64,000 bases of DNA from Hypoxylon rubiginosum (GCA_902806565.1 CADCXA010000011.1:310001-374000), one strand, 5' to 3'. Counted from the stretch's first letter, positions 32,168 to 44,698 are shown. Notes: a model not told the origin generated them from the letters alone. A program made the numbers and translations.

Positions 32168-33170
32168 CTTTGAGAGGTGACCGGTAAGACTTGGGCTCTA
32201 GGATTACACAATTAAACTTGAACACAATGAAGCCCATATAGAGGACTGTAAAGATTTGTAAACTCGTGTTCCAATTGTGAGTTAATAAGTGAGCGTCCCA
32301 ATCTAAAGTGAGGCCGTGTCGAGTTCTTTTTGCTTTTGTTGCGACTTGTCAGCTCGTCTGCTTATCTAGAAGTTCCCGTAGATATCCGATAGTAAAAACA
32401 GGTATCTATGGAATCAGTAGAGTTGGTACGTCAAATAATCTCATGTATTCCGTCAAGACCGGTACGGCCTAGTGATGAACCAGAGTGGACAAATGTGACG
32501 AAAATATACCTGAAATAATTTCATCTGAGATGAAGGTACGCAATTTTGAAAGAGATCGATTTTTATTAGGTACATGCATGTATGTAAGTAACAAGTAGTA
32601 GCACATGGCCGCTGTGGGGCCGTGGGGCTTATGTAGGTACTGGTTGCCGGGGCGACGGTTTGTGACGTTACAAAATGAATTGGGATTGGGTGATTGGATG
32701 GGCGGCGCCCCTCTCTCAATATTTGTTTGTCCACACCAACCCGACGACCTAACAAGTCCCAACCTTGACAGCCAACAACTGGCAAGACTGCACGCGCAAC
32801 CAAAATAGTACAACCCAAAATAAGACAGGTTAATCCATAGGTACAACCTGACAACCTAGCAGCCCTGGCAGCTTATCACATATTACAAGGTCCCCCCTTA
32901 GGTTAAACATGAACCCATGTTCCGTTTTTCTTTGTCTCTTCACCAAACCCGCTCTCGCTCTCTCCATTATCATATCTGATCGACGAACATCAACACTTCT
33001 CCCGCCGAGACGGGGCAGCTTAGCCTAGTGTATCTACAACACTTCAATATCTTTGAAAAGTGACATAGCCTCGAGCTGTCTTGTCTAACTTGCCTTGCCG
33101 CCTTGCGATTTAGAGACATATCATTCCAGCAGCAATCAAACAGAAACACCAACACTTACAGATACACCTT
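32168..33170. other. Intergenic region upstream of the coiled-coil repeat gene
   Basis: One kilobase between two rightward genes. Overlapping minus-strand frames near 32453-32854 have no recognisable domain. The right end, with pyrimidine-rich sequence around 32930-32965, is the likely promoter and leader of the next gene. Confidence 0.5.
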
Positions 33171-36100
33171 ATGATGCCGCCGGTCGAGCGTGACGCACCG
33201 GCCGACCGGCATTTAAGACACCAACATTCTTCATCTATTGGAGCCATCGTGCCAATGTATGTTTCCTCTCCCCTCATTATGATTCGGCAATGTGGTTGTA
33301 TCGTCGGCTTACGAAGGGTTCCAGGTGGGATAGCTCCGATCCGGAGAGGGCACCGCCCCCTCTACCTATGAACCCCCAGTCGCCAGGCGTCGGTCCTTCG
33401 CGTACCGGCACTTCACTAGCCATCCAGTCTGCGCATGCAGCCTTGACCGAAAAGGCACGCGAGAACGCGCTTGTGCCCTCCCTCGCGAAACGTATGAGCG
33501 AGACCTCACCCGAGCGCGCTCTTGTCCAGAGAGGTAGTAGCCCTCACAAACGAATGCAATCCCTCCAACCTGGTAGTGTCAGAGACTTGAGCCTAATGAT
33601 TGAGGGCTCGCGGGACCGAGACTCGGCAAATTCTACTCCTCGGGGCTCGCCTGAGAAGGACAGGTCGGTACGGCCGTCGACACCCATTCGTGGCAGGGAG
33701 CACGATAGAGAAGCAAGATCAGTAGAGAAGGAGAACACTGCTCCTGGTACACCTACACCCCTACCGTCGAGTATGGGTTCCGTTGCTCGCCCTCCGGCAA
33801 GGAGGCCGCAGCAGAGCATCCTCGGCGAAAATACGCCGCCGCAATCGGCTACTATGTTAGCCTTGCAGAACATGCCTTCCGTGTCTTCGCGTGATGCGCG
33901 CGAGTCCGAGCCGCCCTTGACAAATGTCACGAACAATTCTACCCCCATGATGAAACAACCACTCCTCTCCTCGGAATACCTCTCAAACCAGCTTTTGACC
34001 CTCACCAATATCGCGACCGCCCTCCAAAAAGAGATGTCCCAACTCAGCCGCCGGAGCAGAGATAATGCTACCGACCTGATGAGCCTCAAAGAGGCCACAC
34101 ATGCTAGAGATGAGGATATCCGTAAAAGTCTGCGTGATCTAGCCCTGAATACGGATACCCCCAAGTTCCATCGAGATACCTACACGGGCGGCCTGTACCT
34201 TGACAATAAGCCTTTCAACATGTCACAAACAGGAGCGAGGCCGATATCCCTTCCAAGAATCCCATCGCCCAATAGCTTTGCGGCGTCCATTGACCGAGAA
34301 TCGACGCTGAGTACGCCATCGCTCATAGGCGGAGACTCACCAGCTACAATCGCGTTGATCGAGAAGATCATCCGGGAGATGGGTACTAAGGACGGCCAGG
34401 ATACGATCATAGGCCATCTGTCTGAGCTAGCGGATAAGCTGGCTGGCATGGCCTCGGCTGGCAAAGTGGAGGAGCTTATCCACCACCTGAGAGCAGCCAG
34501 CGAGCAGCCTCATATTCAGGCGCCAGGTGGTGGCTCAGATAAGGCAAGGACGCTGAGTTTCAGTAGCGATGATTCCGGGTCCAGAATTAGTGGAGTCGTG
34601 AATCAGCGCGTCGAGAAATTGCTTAACGGCAAAGAGGGTCGACGATCGTCGGCGCCTTCAAGGGCAAATGACGTTCTAAACGACGATGCCATCAAGATCA
34701 TTCGTTCTGTCAAAGATAGTGTCGCCCAAGCAGGAGGGATGACCGCCGAGGTCAAGGCCCTCGTCCGGGAGCTTCGAGGCGAGGTCCTCGGAATGGGTAG
34801 GGAAATTAGTAGGAGGCTGGATGATTGGCACGGCAAAGCTCCTACCAATATCAAAAGCGAAACTGCGAGCAGGGCAGAGCTAGCGAGGATCGTAGAAGAA
34901 GGCCTGGAACAGATTAGAGTCTACATGGCGCAGCGCCTTAGGGATCACAGGCGGGTTTCGTCCGAGTCGGAAAAGTCGACCATCGATTACCAGGAGATCT
35001 ACAACGCTCTAAGGACTGCCCTCAGTGACACAGAAGCGATGAGGCACCACGAACCTCAATTGAGCAGAGACGACGTCATCGAGGCTGTGAAGGATGCCTG
35101 GGAGAACTACAAGCCCGAGATTGAAATCCAGCAGATCGGCCTGGAGCGGGACGAAGTTCTCGATTGTCTAAAAGAAGGACTGCAACATTACGCACCACAC
35201 GAAGAGACTCCCCAAGGAGCAACACGAGAGGAAGTATTCCAAGCGGTCGTCGAAGGACTCAAGCATTTCGTCCCCCCACGACTGGAGACGCCTGCCAGCC
35301 TCTCCCGAGATGAAATCGTCGAGGCGTTTAAGGAGTGTCTTGAGGAATTTGAATTCCCAGTTGCTCCGCCAGCAAATGAGCTCACACGCGATGATGTGTT
35401 CGAAGCCGTTAAGGAAGGTCTCAACTCCACCCATAGTACAGCTCTCGTGCCTCACGGCGGCGATAACTCTGAGCTTGTAGAACGCCTCCACGACATCATG
35501 CAGTATATGCGGGATGAGTTCAAGGCTGTTTCCGAGGAAGCGAAGCAGAACGTCGCTGCAAACGGAAGAGACACCGAGCAGGTGTTGGACGCTACCAGAG
35601 ATGGCCTTGATCAGCTGCGGTCGCACATGGAAGGCTATCTCGATAGGGCTATAGGCACCTCCAGCCACGAGGAGCTCATCACCAGTCTCGAAAACGGGTT
35701 TGGAGAATTGCGCGCACATATGGAAGCGTACGTCGACAAGGCCTCTGATGCAGCTAGCCCTTCCGGCCAGGAGGAGTTGATGGTAAACATCGCCGGTGGC
35801 CTCGAGCAGTTGCGGGCGCATATGGAGAACTACGCTGATAGAGCTCCAAGCAATCCTAGTCAAGAGGAGCTGATGACAAATCTCGCTAGCAATTTTGATC
35901 AGTTACGAGCACATATGGAAGGCTACGTCGATAAGGCGTCGGGTGCCATTAACCAGGAAGAACTTCTAACCAACGTCGTCAACAGTTTCGATATATTCCG
36001 CGAAGAGGTTGCCGAGCTTGTGGCCAAAGTCTCAGATGGCTCCAGGGACATGATCAGAGAAGAGATCGAGTCCCTTCGAGATACCGTGAACTCTTCACTT

Positions 36101-39100
36101 GTTCCTCACGTACCTCAGGTGAGCGACAACAGGGATGTTCTAGAAGCTATCCGTGAGAGCATCGAGAGGATTCGAGGCGAGCTACTCCGTCCTCATGCTG
36201 GCACCACGGATATTCTCGATGCTTTGCACGAAGGCTTCAGCGATTTGAGGATCGGTATTGAGAAGGTGAGCAATAAGCCGGCTGATCTTACCGCCAACGA
36301 TGAGATCCTCGACGCCCTCAAGTCAGGGCTTGACGACGTGCGAACGAACATCGACTCCCTCCGTGATAATAGTCAGGACAAGGCCATCGCCACAGTAGGC
36401 CCGGCGCCGAGCGAACCCCAAAGCGATATCCCAAGCAACGCTCTTATTCCAGCAGACCTTGTCAGACATGACGACATCAAGAACCTTGAAGTCATGATGG
36501 CGCAGCTCAAAGTCAAGATGGACGCCATAGAAACGCCACATCCTCCACAACCACTAGCGACAGAGGGCTTGTCCAAAGATGACTTGGCGGAAATGGAGGA
36601 GATGCTTCGAAACGGGTTATCCAAGGAGGATCTCAACGAAATGGAGGAGATGCTCCGAACTATGCAGGACTCGATGGCTGGCATGTCAAACAGCAAAGAC
36701 AAAGGCGACGAGCCTGCGGTGAACCTCGAAGACGCTGCCACGAAAGAAGATATACAGGCCATAGAAACACTTCTTCGAAATACCAAGTCGCGCCTAGACG
36801 ACTTGGCTGATGGAGAGCAGGCCGTTCGGAAGGATCATGTTGATGCTCTCGAGGCTCTTGTTCTTGAAACGAAGGATTCCCTTGGGACTGTCGCAGGCCA
36901 GCTGGAGACCGTTTCTCGAAAGGAAGATCTGCAATCGATAGAGTCTCTTGCTACTCTGATCACCGCGGCTCTAGACGAGATCAAGGACCATGCCGCAAAA
37001 TCGCTCGAAGACCCGGAGAAGGTTACTAAGACGCATGTCGATGCGGTTGAGGCAGCAGTCTTCGACGTCAAGTCAATCGTTGAGCAGATAGTTCAATCCG
37101 ATATTGCAGCTCTTCCCTCGAGGGACGACCTCAAGTCCGTCGAAGACATAGTCAAGGAACTCAAGGAAAACATGACGACGCATTTAGAATCCAACGAAAA
37201 GGCGCTCGTACAACGACAAACAGAGAATTCCAGCGTCAGCGAGCGAGTCATGGAAGTCAAAGCCTTCCTAGAAGAGTTTCAGAATCTAGTCAAGGATAGG
37301 CTCGAGACCGGCGGCAACGCCGTTGAGTCATTAGGCAAGATCCTCGAAGGTCTTAGCGAGACGGTCCACCAAAACGCCGACGTGGGTAGTAACCTGAAGG
37401 AGATGCTCGAGCTCGTAAAATCGGAATTTGAGGAGTCGAAGGCGGGTGTGGTAGACGCTAAAATGGACACGGATGAGAAGCTTAAAGAGACAACCGAGGC
37501 TCTAGGAAGCAAGCTTGAAGAGAAGATCGGCGAACTGGTCACGAAGTATGACGAGTTCCAACTTGTCATGGAGGATCGGACAAAGTCTTCAGAAGCAAGA
37601 GACGACGAAATGAAGGCCACCATAGTCAATTCGAATACGATCGCGGAAGAGCTCAAGGTTCTGATCGATACTCTAGGCTCCACGGTTACCGACTCTCTTG
37701 AAAAGATGGAAGTAGCTTCGAAGACCGTATTCGAAAGGGTCGAAATCCTGTACGGAAAATCCGAAGACAACCACGCGGATAGCAAGAACGAGCACCAGAT
37801 GACACGGGATCACGTCAAGCAGGCAATCGACGCCGTCGAGGGACTCCAGGGCCATGTCGGTGACTACCAGCCAAAGATACTCGACTCGATCAAGGAAGTC
37901 CTGCTTATTGTCGGACAACACTACGAGCATTCCAAGAGCTCGGAAAGCGGCATCCTGCAAAAGATCGAGGATGCGAAACCCGAACCCCTTTTGTTACCTC
38001 CTCCCCCCGAGACCTACGATGACACCCTGGTTCAGTCGAAGCTCGATAAACTGGATAGCAAGATACACTCCATGCGAACCAATTTGGATGGTGAGGTGCA
38101 TTCTAAGCTTGATAAACTAGTTGACCATACGCATGCTGCCGACACGGCATACGCGCAGCTCGACACCCTTGACAAGGTACACCAGCAGGTCGTGAAAACG
38201 GCCGCCGATATATCAGAGTTCCTCTCGTCACAAAGACAGCGCATCAAGGACGAAAATGAAGAGCACGAAAAGATGCTCCAAGAGACAACCATTGAGCTAG
38301 AGCGCCAAAAGGCCGAGAAGGAGCAAGTCGAAGCCAATCTAGCATACCTGCGAGAGGAGGAGCTTCAGATGCGGGAAACGATGCTTGCTCTACGGGAGGA
38401 ACAGGAATCTTTGATCCGCCAAAAGATTCGGCTGAGTGCAGACGTGTCTTCCATCGAGACAGCTATACATCTCCGTCGCGAAGAGCTCCACGCGATGGAT
38501 GCCAGAGCGGAGGGCTTAGAGCGGAGGATACTCGAAGGCGTCCTTGATCATTCTCGCTCTCTGCTAATGACTAAGTCTAGCTTCAAGGGCCGCGAGGCTA
38601 TGAGCCGCAAACGTGTGCCCGGTGCTAGATCTAGTCTAGGGCCCATCGACGACCTCAACGCTGTGCCAAAGCAGACTAAGTCTCGGGCCGCGGTTAATAT
38701 GGCGGTGAATGGCGGCAGAGCTAGCCTCGTCCCACAGAACCCCACGAACACCGGCCGCCGGATCTTGAGTCTCAGTCAGATCAATAATAATGTCACCACT
38801 GGCGGTATCAAGCGCAGCCAAAGTGTTCGAGCGCCGGCCGCTGCTGGGTTGCGAAAGAGCAGTTGGGCTCCGGGAAGAAACGGCGCTAGTAAAGGGTATG
38901 GCGACCTGGATATGGACAAGGAGAACGTAGATTTGGTACGGGAAAGCGACGAGGAGGCGGGTGACACGCCTGAACTAGAACCGGAAACGCCGTCACCGGT
39001 TGAAGACGACCCTGTGATGATTGCCGACCCCGTGGATGACGATACCCCAGTAGCTGAAACGCCTCCATACGAAGGTGGTGACGACACGGAGGCACCGCTT

Positions 39101-39358
39101 GACACTGACGAAGCTAACGATGGCAACGCCGAGGCCGGGGAAGAGGCGGGGAGTGAAGCAGATACGATGCGACGTTCAAGCTTGGGGACGACTGTCATCA
39201 CGAGCGCAGACGCGGAAGGTGGCTACACGAGCAGCGAGTGGACTGAGAGCGCAGTGGGCACCGAAAGTGGCTACGGCGTGGAAAGTGTGATCTCGGAGAG
39301 TATCGCCGACACGGATAGCATCGCCGGCGAGGGTGAAGTTCTGGTATACACTACCTAG
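33171..39358 (+). CDS. Giant coiled-coil protein with internal helical repeats (2039 residues)
   Basis: Exon 1 (33171-33256) and exon 2 (33325-39358) encode 2039 residues; the TTCCAG acceptor joins IVPM to WDSSDPERAPPPLP. Residues 1-230 are Pro/Ser-rich. A heptad-rich segment begins near 245 (SNQLLTLTNIATALQKEM). Residues about 600-730 contain five repeats of 30-35 residues around (S/T)RD(D/E)(V/I)xEA(V/F)KE, and 790-930 holds at least four more built on (D/E)QLRAHMEGYVDKA. Further KEDLxxxEELL-type units follow. A long coiled coil spans about 1663-1777 (ENEEHEKMLQETTIELERQK). The tail (about 1880-2039) is acidic. Similar fungal proteins are often auto-labelled as chromosome segregation ATPases, but I see no Walker motif or SMC hinge, so that label would be wrong. 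A filamentous scaffold is the reasonable inference; no function is assigned. The first of two adjacent ATGs was taken as start. Confidence 0.86.
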
Positions 39359-40031
39359 GATAAGGGAGCCTAGCCTGAGGGACACTTTCGCTATGGAAGC
39401 CTATTGGACGTGTCGTTCGATTGGGAAAAGGGCGGGATGCTTTTTGATTTGGGGTCTTGGTTGTCATGTCTATCTTCACGATGAGGGATGATGGCCTTAT
39501 GCGTGCGGATTGGGGATATGCTTCGTATGACCTGTCTCACCCCTTTTGTTTCTTGTACAGGTTTCTTGTAAGCGAATGAGGAATTTAGGAATGGCATGGC
39601 CCTTTCTACTTTTTCTCCCTTTTTGCCTCGTTTTCGGAAGCATCTGTTTTGCCTTGACACAGTTCAGGTGTACCAAGTAGGAACTTGGGATGACACGCTT
39701 TTATTAATAGGCAGGCCCAGTTCAAGCTGCTTGAAAAGAGAGGGAAAAGATTGGAATCACGACAAGTAGTAAGCCTGTATATTTAGTATGATGATCGACG
39801 ATTCAACCCTTTTTTTTTATACTACATATGAATATACAAAGTTATTCAATACTTTGAATTTCTCTCGCCTTATATAAAGAGTCCGGGGCGTATGCCGCCG
39901 TGTGCCCCTATTTTCAAATACTAATCCAGTGCGTAATGTAAGGTTCATAATCGCCTGCTCCAACATCCAACTAATCGGTTAGAATTCGGTTGACGAAAGA
40001 GATTAAGTCATTTCAAAGCTACTTCTCCCGT
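39359..40031. other. Convergent 3' region between coiled-coil gene and SerRS gene
   Basis: Two genes end towards each other across about 670 bases. T-rich and A-rich runs around 39600-39620 and 39805-39860 are plausible 3'-end signals. No gene is seen. Confidence 0.5.
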
Positions 40032-41690
40032 CTATTGCTTACGGCGTTGTTTCAATTCAATCTTCTCCTTGCCATCCATCCAGGGTCGTAGGCACTCGGG
40101 AATGGCAACAGCCATCTCAGCTTCGTCCCAGCCGTTCTCCAGCAGCGAGGCTAAGACGCGCGGCACGGCTAGCGCAGTACCGTTGACGGTCCAAGGGTAT
40201 GTCATCTTACCCGAAGAGCTAGCCGGCCGCAAGCGCGTAGCAAGCCGGCGCGCTTGGTAATCGGTACATATACTAGTACTAGTCACCTCCCCCCAACCGT
40301 CGTCGCCGCGGTCCAGGTTGCGGCGACTCGGGAAGAAGGCCTCGATATCACATTTACGAGATGCCGAGGCGCCTAGGTCGGCCGTGGGCATCTCGAGAAC
40401 GCGACAAGGCAAACCTAGCCCTTGCAGGATCTCGGTCTGCAAGTCGAGCATCTCTTCAAAGATTTCGGCAGCAGCATCAGCATCGGGCGGTGTCCACGCG
40501 AACATCTCGACTTTGGTGAATTCGTGTACACGGTATAGACCTTTGGTATCGACACCTCGCGCGCCGGCTTCGGCACGGTAGCACCGCGACACACCAACGC
40601 GCTTGAGCGGCAGGTCGGCCTCTTCCAGTACAGTATCGGCCTTCATACCTGCGAGCGGGATCTCGGCCGTGCCCGCGAGGCAGAGCTCAGGCCTGCCGCG
40701 CTGAGCGTCGGCGGCGGACTGGCCAAGAGTGTAGACCTGCTGCTCGCCGTTCTGGTCGCGTGGCTGAAACCCACACGCGGCAGCAATATGGCTATAGACA
40801 ATGCTTGGGGGGGCTACCTGGCGCCAACCGAGCCCTTGCTTGATAACTACAGCCAATGCATAGCTGACGAGGGCCTGCTCAAGCTGGGCGCCCTCGTCCA
40901 GCAGGTAATACCATCCCCAGCCGGAGGTGGTGGCGGCGCCGGCGAAGTCAAGGAGGCCCAGTTCAGAGCCAATATGCACGTGTGATCGCCATACACGATC
41001 CGACGACGAAGATACCGAATCTGGGTGCTCGTTGATATAGCTCAAGATGCGTGGCTCGTCTCCGCGGGGTGTTTCGGGACTTGTTAGGTTCGGGATGGCG
41101 AGGGCAAGCTCGGCCATCTGGGTCTCGAGGCGACTCTCGTCTTCTTCGATGGTCGAGAGCTGGTCCTTGATGACGCGCGCCTCCTCGATAAGCTGTTCCT
41201 TGGTCGCAGCCTCGGTATTTTCTTGGTTGGTTGGGGTGGCTGCTTTGGACCGAGACTTAGAGTCGGCTACCTCGTCCTCAGGCTGGATGGAAGAGGGGTT
41301 CGCGATGTGCCGGCGCAGAGCATTGCTTCGTTCGCGCAGGCTGCGGCCATCCTTCTGCCTGGCCTGCCATTGTGCGAACAGCTCAATAATACGCGAGGGA
41401 TATGTGCTTTGGGCCTTGTAGTTCCGCTCGAGAGAGTTCCGCTCGTAAAGCGCCGGATTCTGTCGGATGTGTTTGATATCTATATTAGGTCTGGGGGCCG
41501 TTGGAGGTCGGGACGATACAGGCAATTCATTGACGTTGGAGCTTGAGCAGTCGGAGCTATATGCTACTCTAGATGCGGAGAATAGACGTGTCGCGGTCAC
41601 GGTAGAGTTCCGGAAGAGGCGTTGCGTCTTCTGCGCTCCTAATAAACGGCATTGAAGACACACGAAGGGTGATGTTGGCGCATTTATCAT
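40032..41690 (-). CDS. DIA4: Mitochondrial seryl-tRNA synthetase
   Basis: An intronless frame encodes 552 residues. The N-terminus is basic, Ser/Thr-rich and low in acidic residues (MINAPTSPFVCLQCRLLG), as in mitochondrial targeting peptides. The tRNA-binding coiled-coil arm follows (residues about 85-195), widened by an Asn/Glu/Thr-rich insert. The class II catalytic core shows LAGTAEIPLAGM for serine binding, motif 2 at RCYRAEAGARGVDTKGLYRV, HEFTKVEMF, the core segment DIEAFFPSR, and motif 3 at NGTALAVPRVLASLLEN. It should charge mitochondrial tRNA-Ser with serine. The targeting peptide and divergence from the compact cytosolic form point to the organellar enzyme (Dia4 type); the symbol rests on that inference. 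The gene is complete, and its upstream region has a long GAA/GTA-type purine repeat at 41828-41889. Confidence 0.92.
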   Translation of the reverse strand: MINAPTSPFVCLQCRLLGAQKTQRLFRNSTVTATRLFSASRVAYSSDCSSSNVNELPVSSRPPTAPRPNIDIKHIRQNPALYERNSLERNYKAQSTYPSRIIELFAQWQARQKDGRSLRERSNALRRHIANPSSIQPEDEVADSKSRSKAATPTNQENTEAATKEQLIEEARVIKDQLSTIEEDESRLETQMAELALAIPNLTSPETPRGDEPRILSYINEHPDSVSSSSDRVWRSHVHIGSELGLLDFAGAATTSGWGWYYLLDEGAQLEQALVSYALAVVIKQGLGWRQVAPPSIVYSHIAAACGFQPRDQNGEQQVYTLGQSAADAQRGRPELCLAGTAEIPLAGMKADTVLEEADLPLKRVGVSRCYRAEAGARGVDTKGLYRVHEFTKVEMFAWTPPDADAAAEIFEEMLDLQTEILQGLGLPCRVLEMPTADLGASASRKCDIEAFFPSRRNLDRGDDGWGEVTSTSICTDYQARRLATRLRPASSSGKMTYPWTVNGTALAVPRVLASLLENGWDEAEMAVAIPECLRPWMDGKEKIELKQRRKQ

Positions 41691-42289
41691 GGCGATAAAG
41701 CTATGCGCAGCACACGCATTAGTTAAAGTAGGAAGTGAGGGAGATATAAAACTACATGTAGTGTGGGTGTAGATATTAGATACATAGGTCTATAATAGTA
41801 GGTAGAGAGACTTGGTCATGAGCGTAAAGTTGAAGTTGAAGTTAAGGAGAAGGAGAAGTAGAAGTAGAAGTAGAAGGAGAAGGAGAAACAATTCTTATCA
41901 TTCGATTCGTGAATCTCTTTTGGAGTAGCTCCCTCTCCCCGCATTTTACAACTCGCCTTTTGCATATAACGTTTTATAAAAACGAGGGGTAGCTCCCCAC
42001 TCCCTCCTATATACATACATATGCACATAGGTAGGTATATAAGGTCGATATTTCAAGGCTGGATGATTTTACTGCTCGCAACCAGTGTAAAAACATCACG
42101 ACACTTGAACAATGAAGTATTAGAAAGTCATACTCCTCTCTAGGAAGCTGGCTGTTTCATGCTATTCGTGATTTGTGATATTGTGACAAGGGTATCTCTA
42201 CAACCAAAACTCGGCATGGTTTCCCATCTCCTTTCTCTCTCCTATCTCACCGCCTTCTCCTATCTCACTACGTCGTCACAAGCCCTTCT
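41691..42289. other. SerRS upstream region and Arp10 3' region
   Basis: Six hundred bases between two leftward genes. The left part holds the promoter of the synthetase gene, including a purine-rich tract; the right part is the 3' region of Arp10, with pyrimidine-rich sequence at 42225-42270. No gene is seen. Confidence 0.5.
41828..41889. repeat. Purine-rich trinucleotide tract (GTTGAA, GAAGGA, GTAGAA units)
   Basis: About 60 bases of imperfect 6-base units with nearly all purines on the plus strand, so a polypyrimidine tract on the sense strand of the SerRS gene, about 140-200 bases before its ATG. Pyrimidine tracts are common in fungal core promoters; the role here is inference. Confidence 0.7.
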
Positions 42290-44103
42290 CTAGATCGCAC
42301 CCCATACGCCCAGAGTCCAGTTACTATTGGATTGGGAAACTTGACCTCTAATCAAGCCTCCTGCACCCATGCTCTGCCTCTGCTGCGCCCTGACGTCGAC
42401 TTCGCTGGGCCGACTAGCCCCATTGACGCCCTGTTGAAGCCACAGCTCGCGCTCTACCGTAGCTAGAGCCGGGATCTTAAGCTGTGCCGCCATGCTCGCT
42501 CCACACCACGCACCTAGCGAGTCTACCACCCGGAGTCTGCCTTGCACGAGAGGCTTCTGGTCCCTATCCCTCTTGATCGTCTCCTCCACCTGGTCCGGCT
42601 CGGGCGGTGCATGTGCCGGATTGGGGGGCGGCGCCGTCTCCGCTCCTTCAGCGTTGCCCTTCTCGGCCAACACCGGCGTTGGCGTTGGCACCGGGGCGGG
42701 CCCGTCGCTGGACTTCCGGCTACCGCTCCGTCGTAATTTCGGGTTCTTCTTGTACTGATCAACCGCCTTTCCTCTTACCGGGTCCCAGCCCCGCTCCTTA
42801 GCTAGGAGAAAGACTTCGTCGAGGATACGTCCCTTCAGTCCAATGATACTCGAGCAACCGCCTGTGAAGGCAATACGTGACATGCAAATTGCGCGCACAT
42901 CCAGCGGAAGCTGCAGCAAAGCTCGGTAAACTAGCAGGTGAAGGGGGAGCTCGTGGTCGTCGAAACAGCACGGTGAAAGGCACGGCTCCAAGAAAACAGC
43001 CTCGCAAGGTTCGGCGAGCTCTGCAAATGGGATTTCCACTGTCTTGGGGGGGTTGCAAGAATTTAGGGTGATTGCCATAGGGGACCGGTCCTCCGCGGGA
43101 GGGACTGTCTCGGTTTCGTCCTGTTCGTGAAGCGTGGGTAACCCTTCGGTGCGGTCCAGGTCCGGTTCCCTGCTAGCCCGCTTACACCAAAGCATACGGA
43201 TCGCAAATTCCTCGCACTCCTCAAAGCTCACGGCACTGTCTTCCAGTTTGTCCTCGGTGCGTTCCGTACGCGCAGTGCCTGGTCGTCCTTGGATGGCGTT
43301 GCTTAATAGTTCGTACGTTTCTTCTACTAATAGCTTGCCAGCTCTGACTGTCCTCCAGCTTTGCACCTCTCGAAACTCGTACACGGCAGTGACTATTGTC
43401 TCATGCCAACCGATATCGATCACGAGACCCGATCGAGTACCGGCGCCCATAACAGTCATGACAGGGGATGAAAAGAGAGATATTGAGGGCGATTGGAAAC
43501 GGTTAAAGGCAACGTCCAAGACGCAAGAGATGAGGGGTATAGGTAGCGTTGGCGGCAAGACTAACGTCAATCTTCTGGACCGGGAGTCAATGAGCAGATA
43601 TCTAGGAGGCAAATGATATTAGTTTCGTATAGTCGGATGGGAGAACACCTATGCGGGTTTACCAACTTGGTGAAAGCATCCCTAAGCTCACGCTCAAGCT
43701 TGTCTCCCACTAGAGCTAGATCCTGTCCTCTCATATCAAGCTGCCACAGCTCATGATCGGTACCCCAAGGCTTTCCAGAGGCCCTCCTGCGCCAGTTGGC
43801 CTGATAAGTAACGTCCCAGGCCCTGAAGTCACCGGCGCGTCTCTGCTGCTCAGGACCAAACGAAACGATTCTCTTAGGCGTCGCGTCGCCAGCGAAGCCG
43901 AGGCGCATTTTCCGGGAGCCTAATTCGAGGACCACCACATCGTCATCGGCGCGCAAGGTGGAAGGGGACCCGAAGGCTGAGGGAACAATAGTTCGCGGGG
44001 GCGTGTGAGGGGTGCTCGGGAGCGCTTGAGTTGACGAACGGTCGCCGGCGCGGATGCTAGAGACAGCTCGGTGAGGGAGACTAGGACCTGCGCTCGAAGA
44101 CAT
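42290..44103 (-). CDS. ARP10: Actin-related protein Arp10 (dynactin pointed-end subunit)
   Basis: Exons 44103-43649 and 43601-42290 encode 588 residues. An N-terminal Ser/Pro-rich segment precedes the actin fold: VVVLELGSRKMRLGFAGDA is the first phosphate-binding loop region and SGLVIDIGWHETIVTAVYEF the second. AFTGGCSSIIGLKGRILDE corresponds to the adenosine-contact segment of actin. The intron uses GTGTTC after PHR rather than the more tempting GTAAAC at KLV; only the former restores PHRYLLIDSR. A Pro/Ala-rich insert (about 445-500) makes it longer than actin. Family knowledge: Arp10/Arp11 caps the pointed end of the dynactin filament and helps dynein-driven nuclear and vesicle transport. 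Assignment to Arp10 rather than another divergent actin relative rests on remembered similarity to filamentous-fungal Arp10. It is divergent from the GEN1 gene. Confidence 0.82.
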
Positions 44104-44698
44104 GGCTATCTATGCAAGTCCGGACATATCTCGTTTACATATTGACTAGGGTAGTAGTTTTTGGGAGGACGGTAAAGACTGACCAAGATTTAATATTAAA
44201 TTTGTCTTAGTATTGGATATTGGATTGGATGCTTCATCATTAGAACAAGACAGTACTTTGGTAGGTAAAAAGTTGGCTTATGTAATTCGGGCAACAATCC
44301 AAACTCCGTGTTACATCGTTTGTCACATAACGCACGTCCCTTGCCGCAGAAGAATCTCCCCTGTACATGCATTGTTGCCAGTGGATACCAAAGAGGTACC
44401 AAAGAACGTCCAAAGTCAATATTTAAATCCGAAAAGCTTCAGTTGATGCATGTCCACCTCCACCTCCGTCATTATTTCATTATCAACAACCACCGACATC
44501 ATCGACGTTATTTCTATAGGCTACCTACCTGAGCTACAACAGTCATTGACAATAGCTCTTTTCTTGCTATCCGGACTAAACGTCTTCTTCTCCATTAAGC
44601 CATCTGGGGGAGGAAACCAAATTTCTCAAGTATTCCCGATGGCTGTCTAGGATAAAAGATAAAAGATCTCGATCAATTGAGTCGCTAAAGACTTCGCA
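44104..44698. promoter_or_regulatory. Divergent promoter between ARP10 and GEN1 genes
   Basis: The start codons of two oppositely directed genes are about 595 bases apart, so both promoters share this stretch. Small frames inside it have no recognisable domain. CACCTCCACCTCC at 44457-44469 is the most regular short motif. No specific binding site can be assigned. Confidence 0.55.

Noticed and set aside
33544..38821. Many minus-strand frames opposite the coiled-coil gene
   Set aside because: Shadows caused by biased codon use in a long repetitive coding frame.
33171..39358. SMC-type or chromosome segregation ATPase identity for the giant coiled-coil protein
   Set aside because: No Walker A, Walker B, ABC signature or hinge is visible.
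41047..41546. Plus-strand frames opposite the SerRS gene
   Set aside because: Antisense shadows of the synthetase coding sequence.
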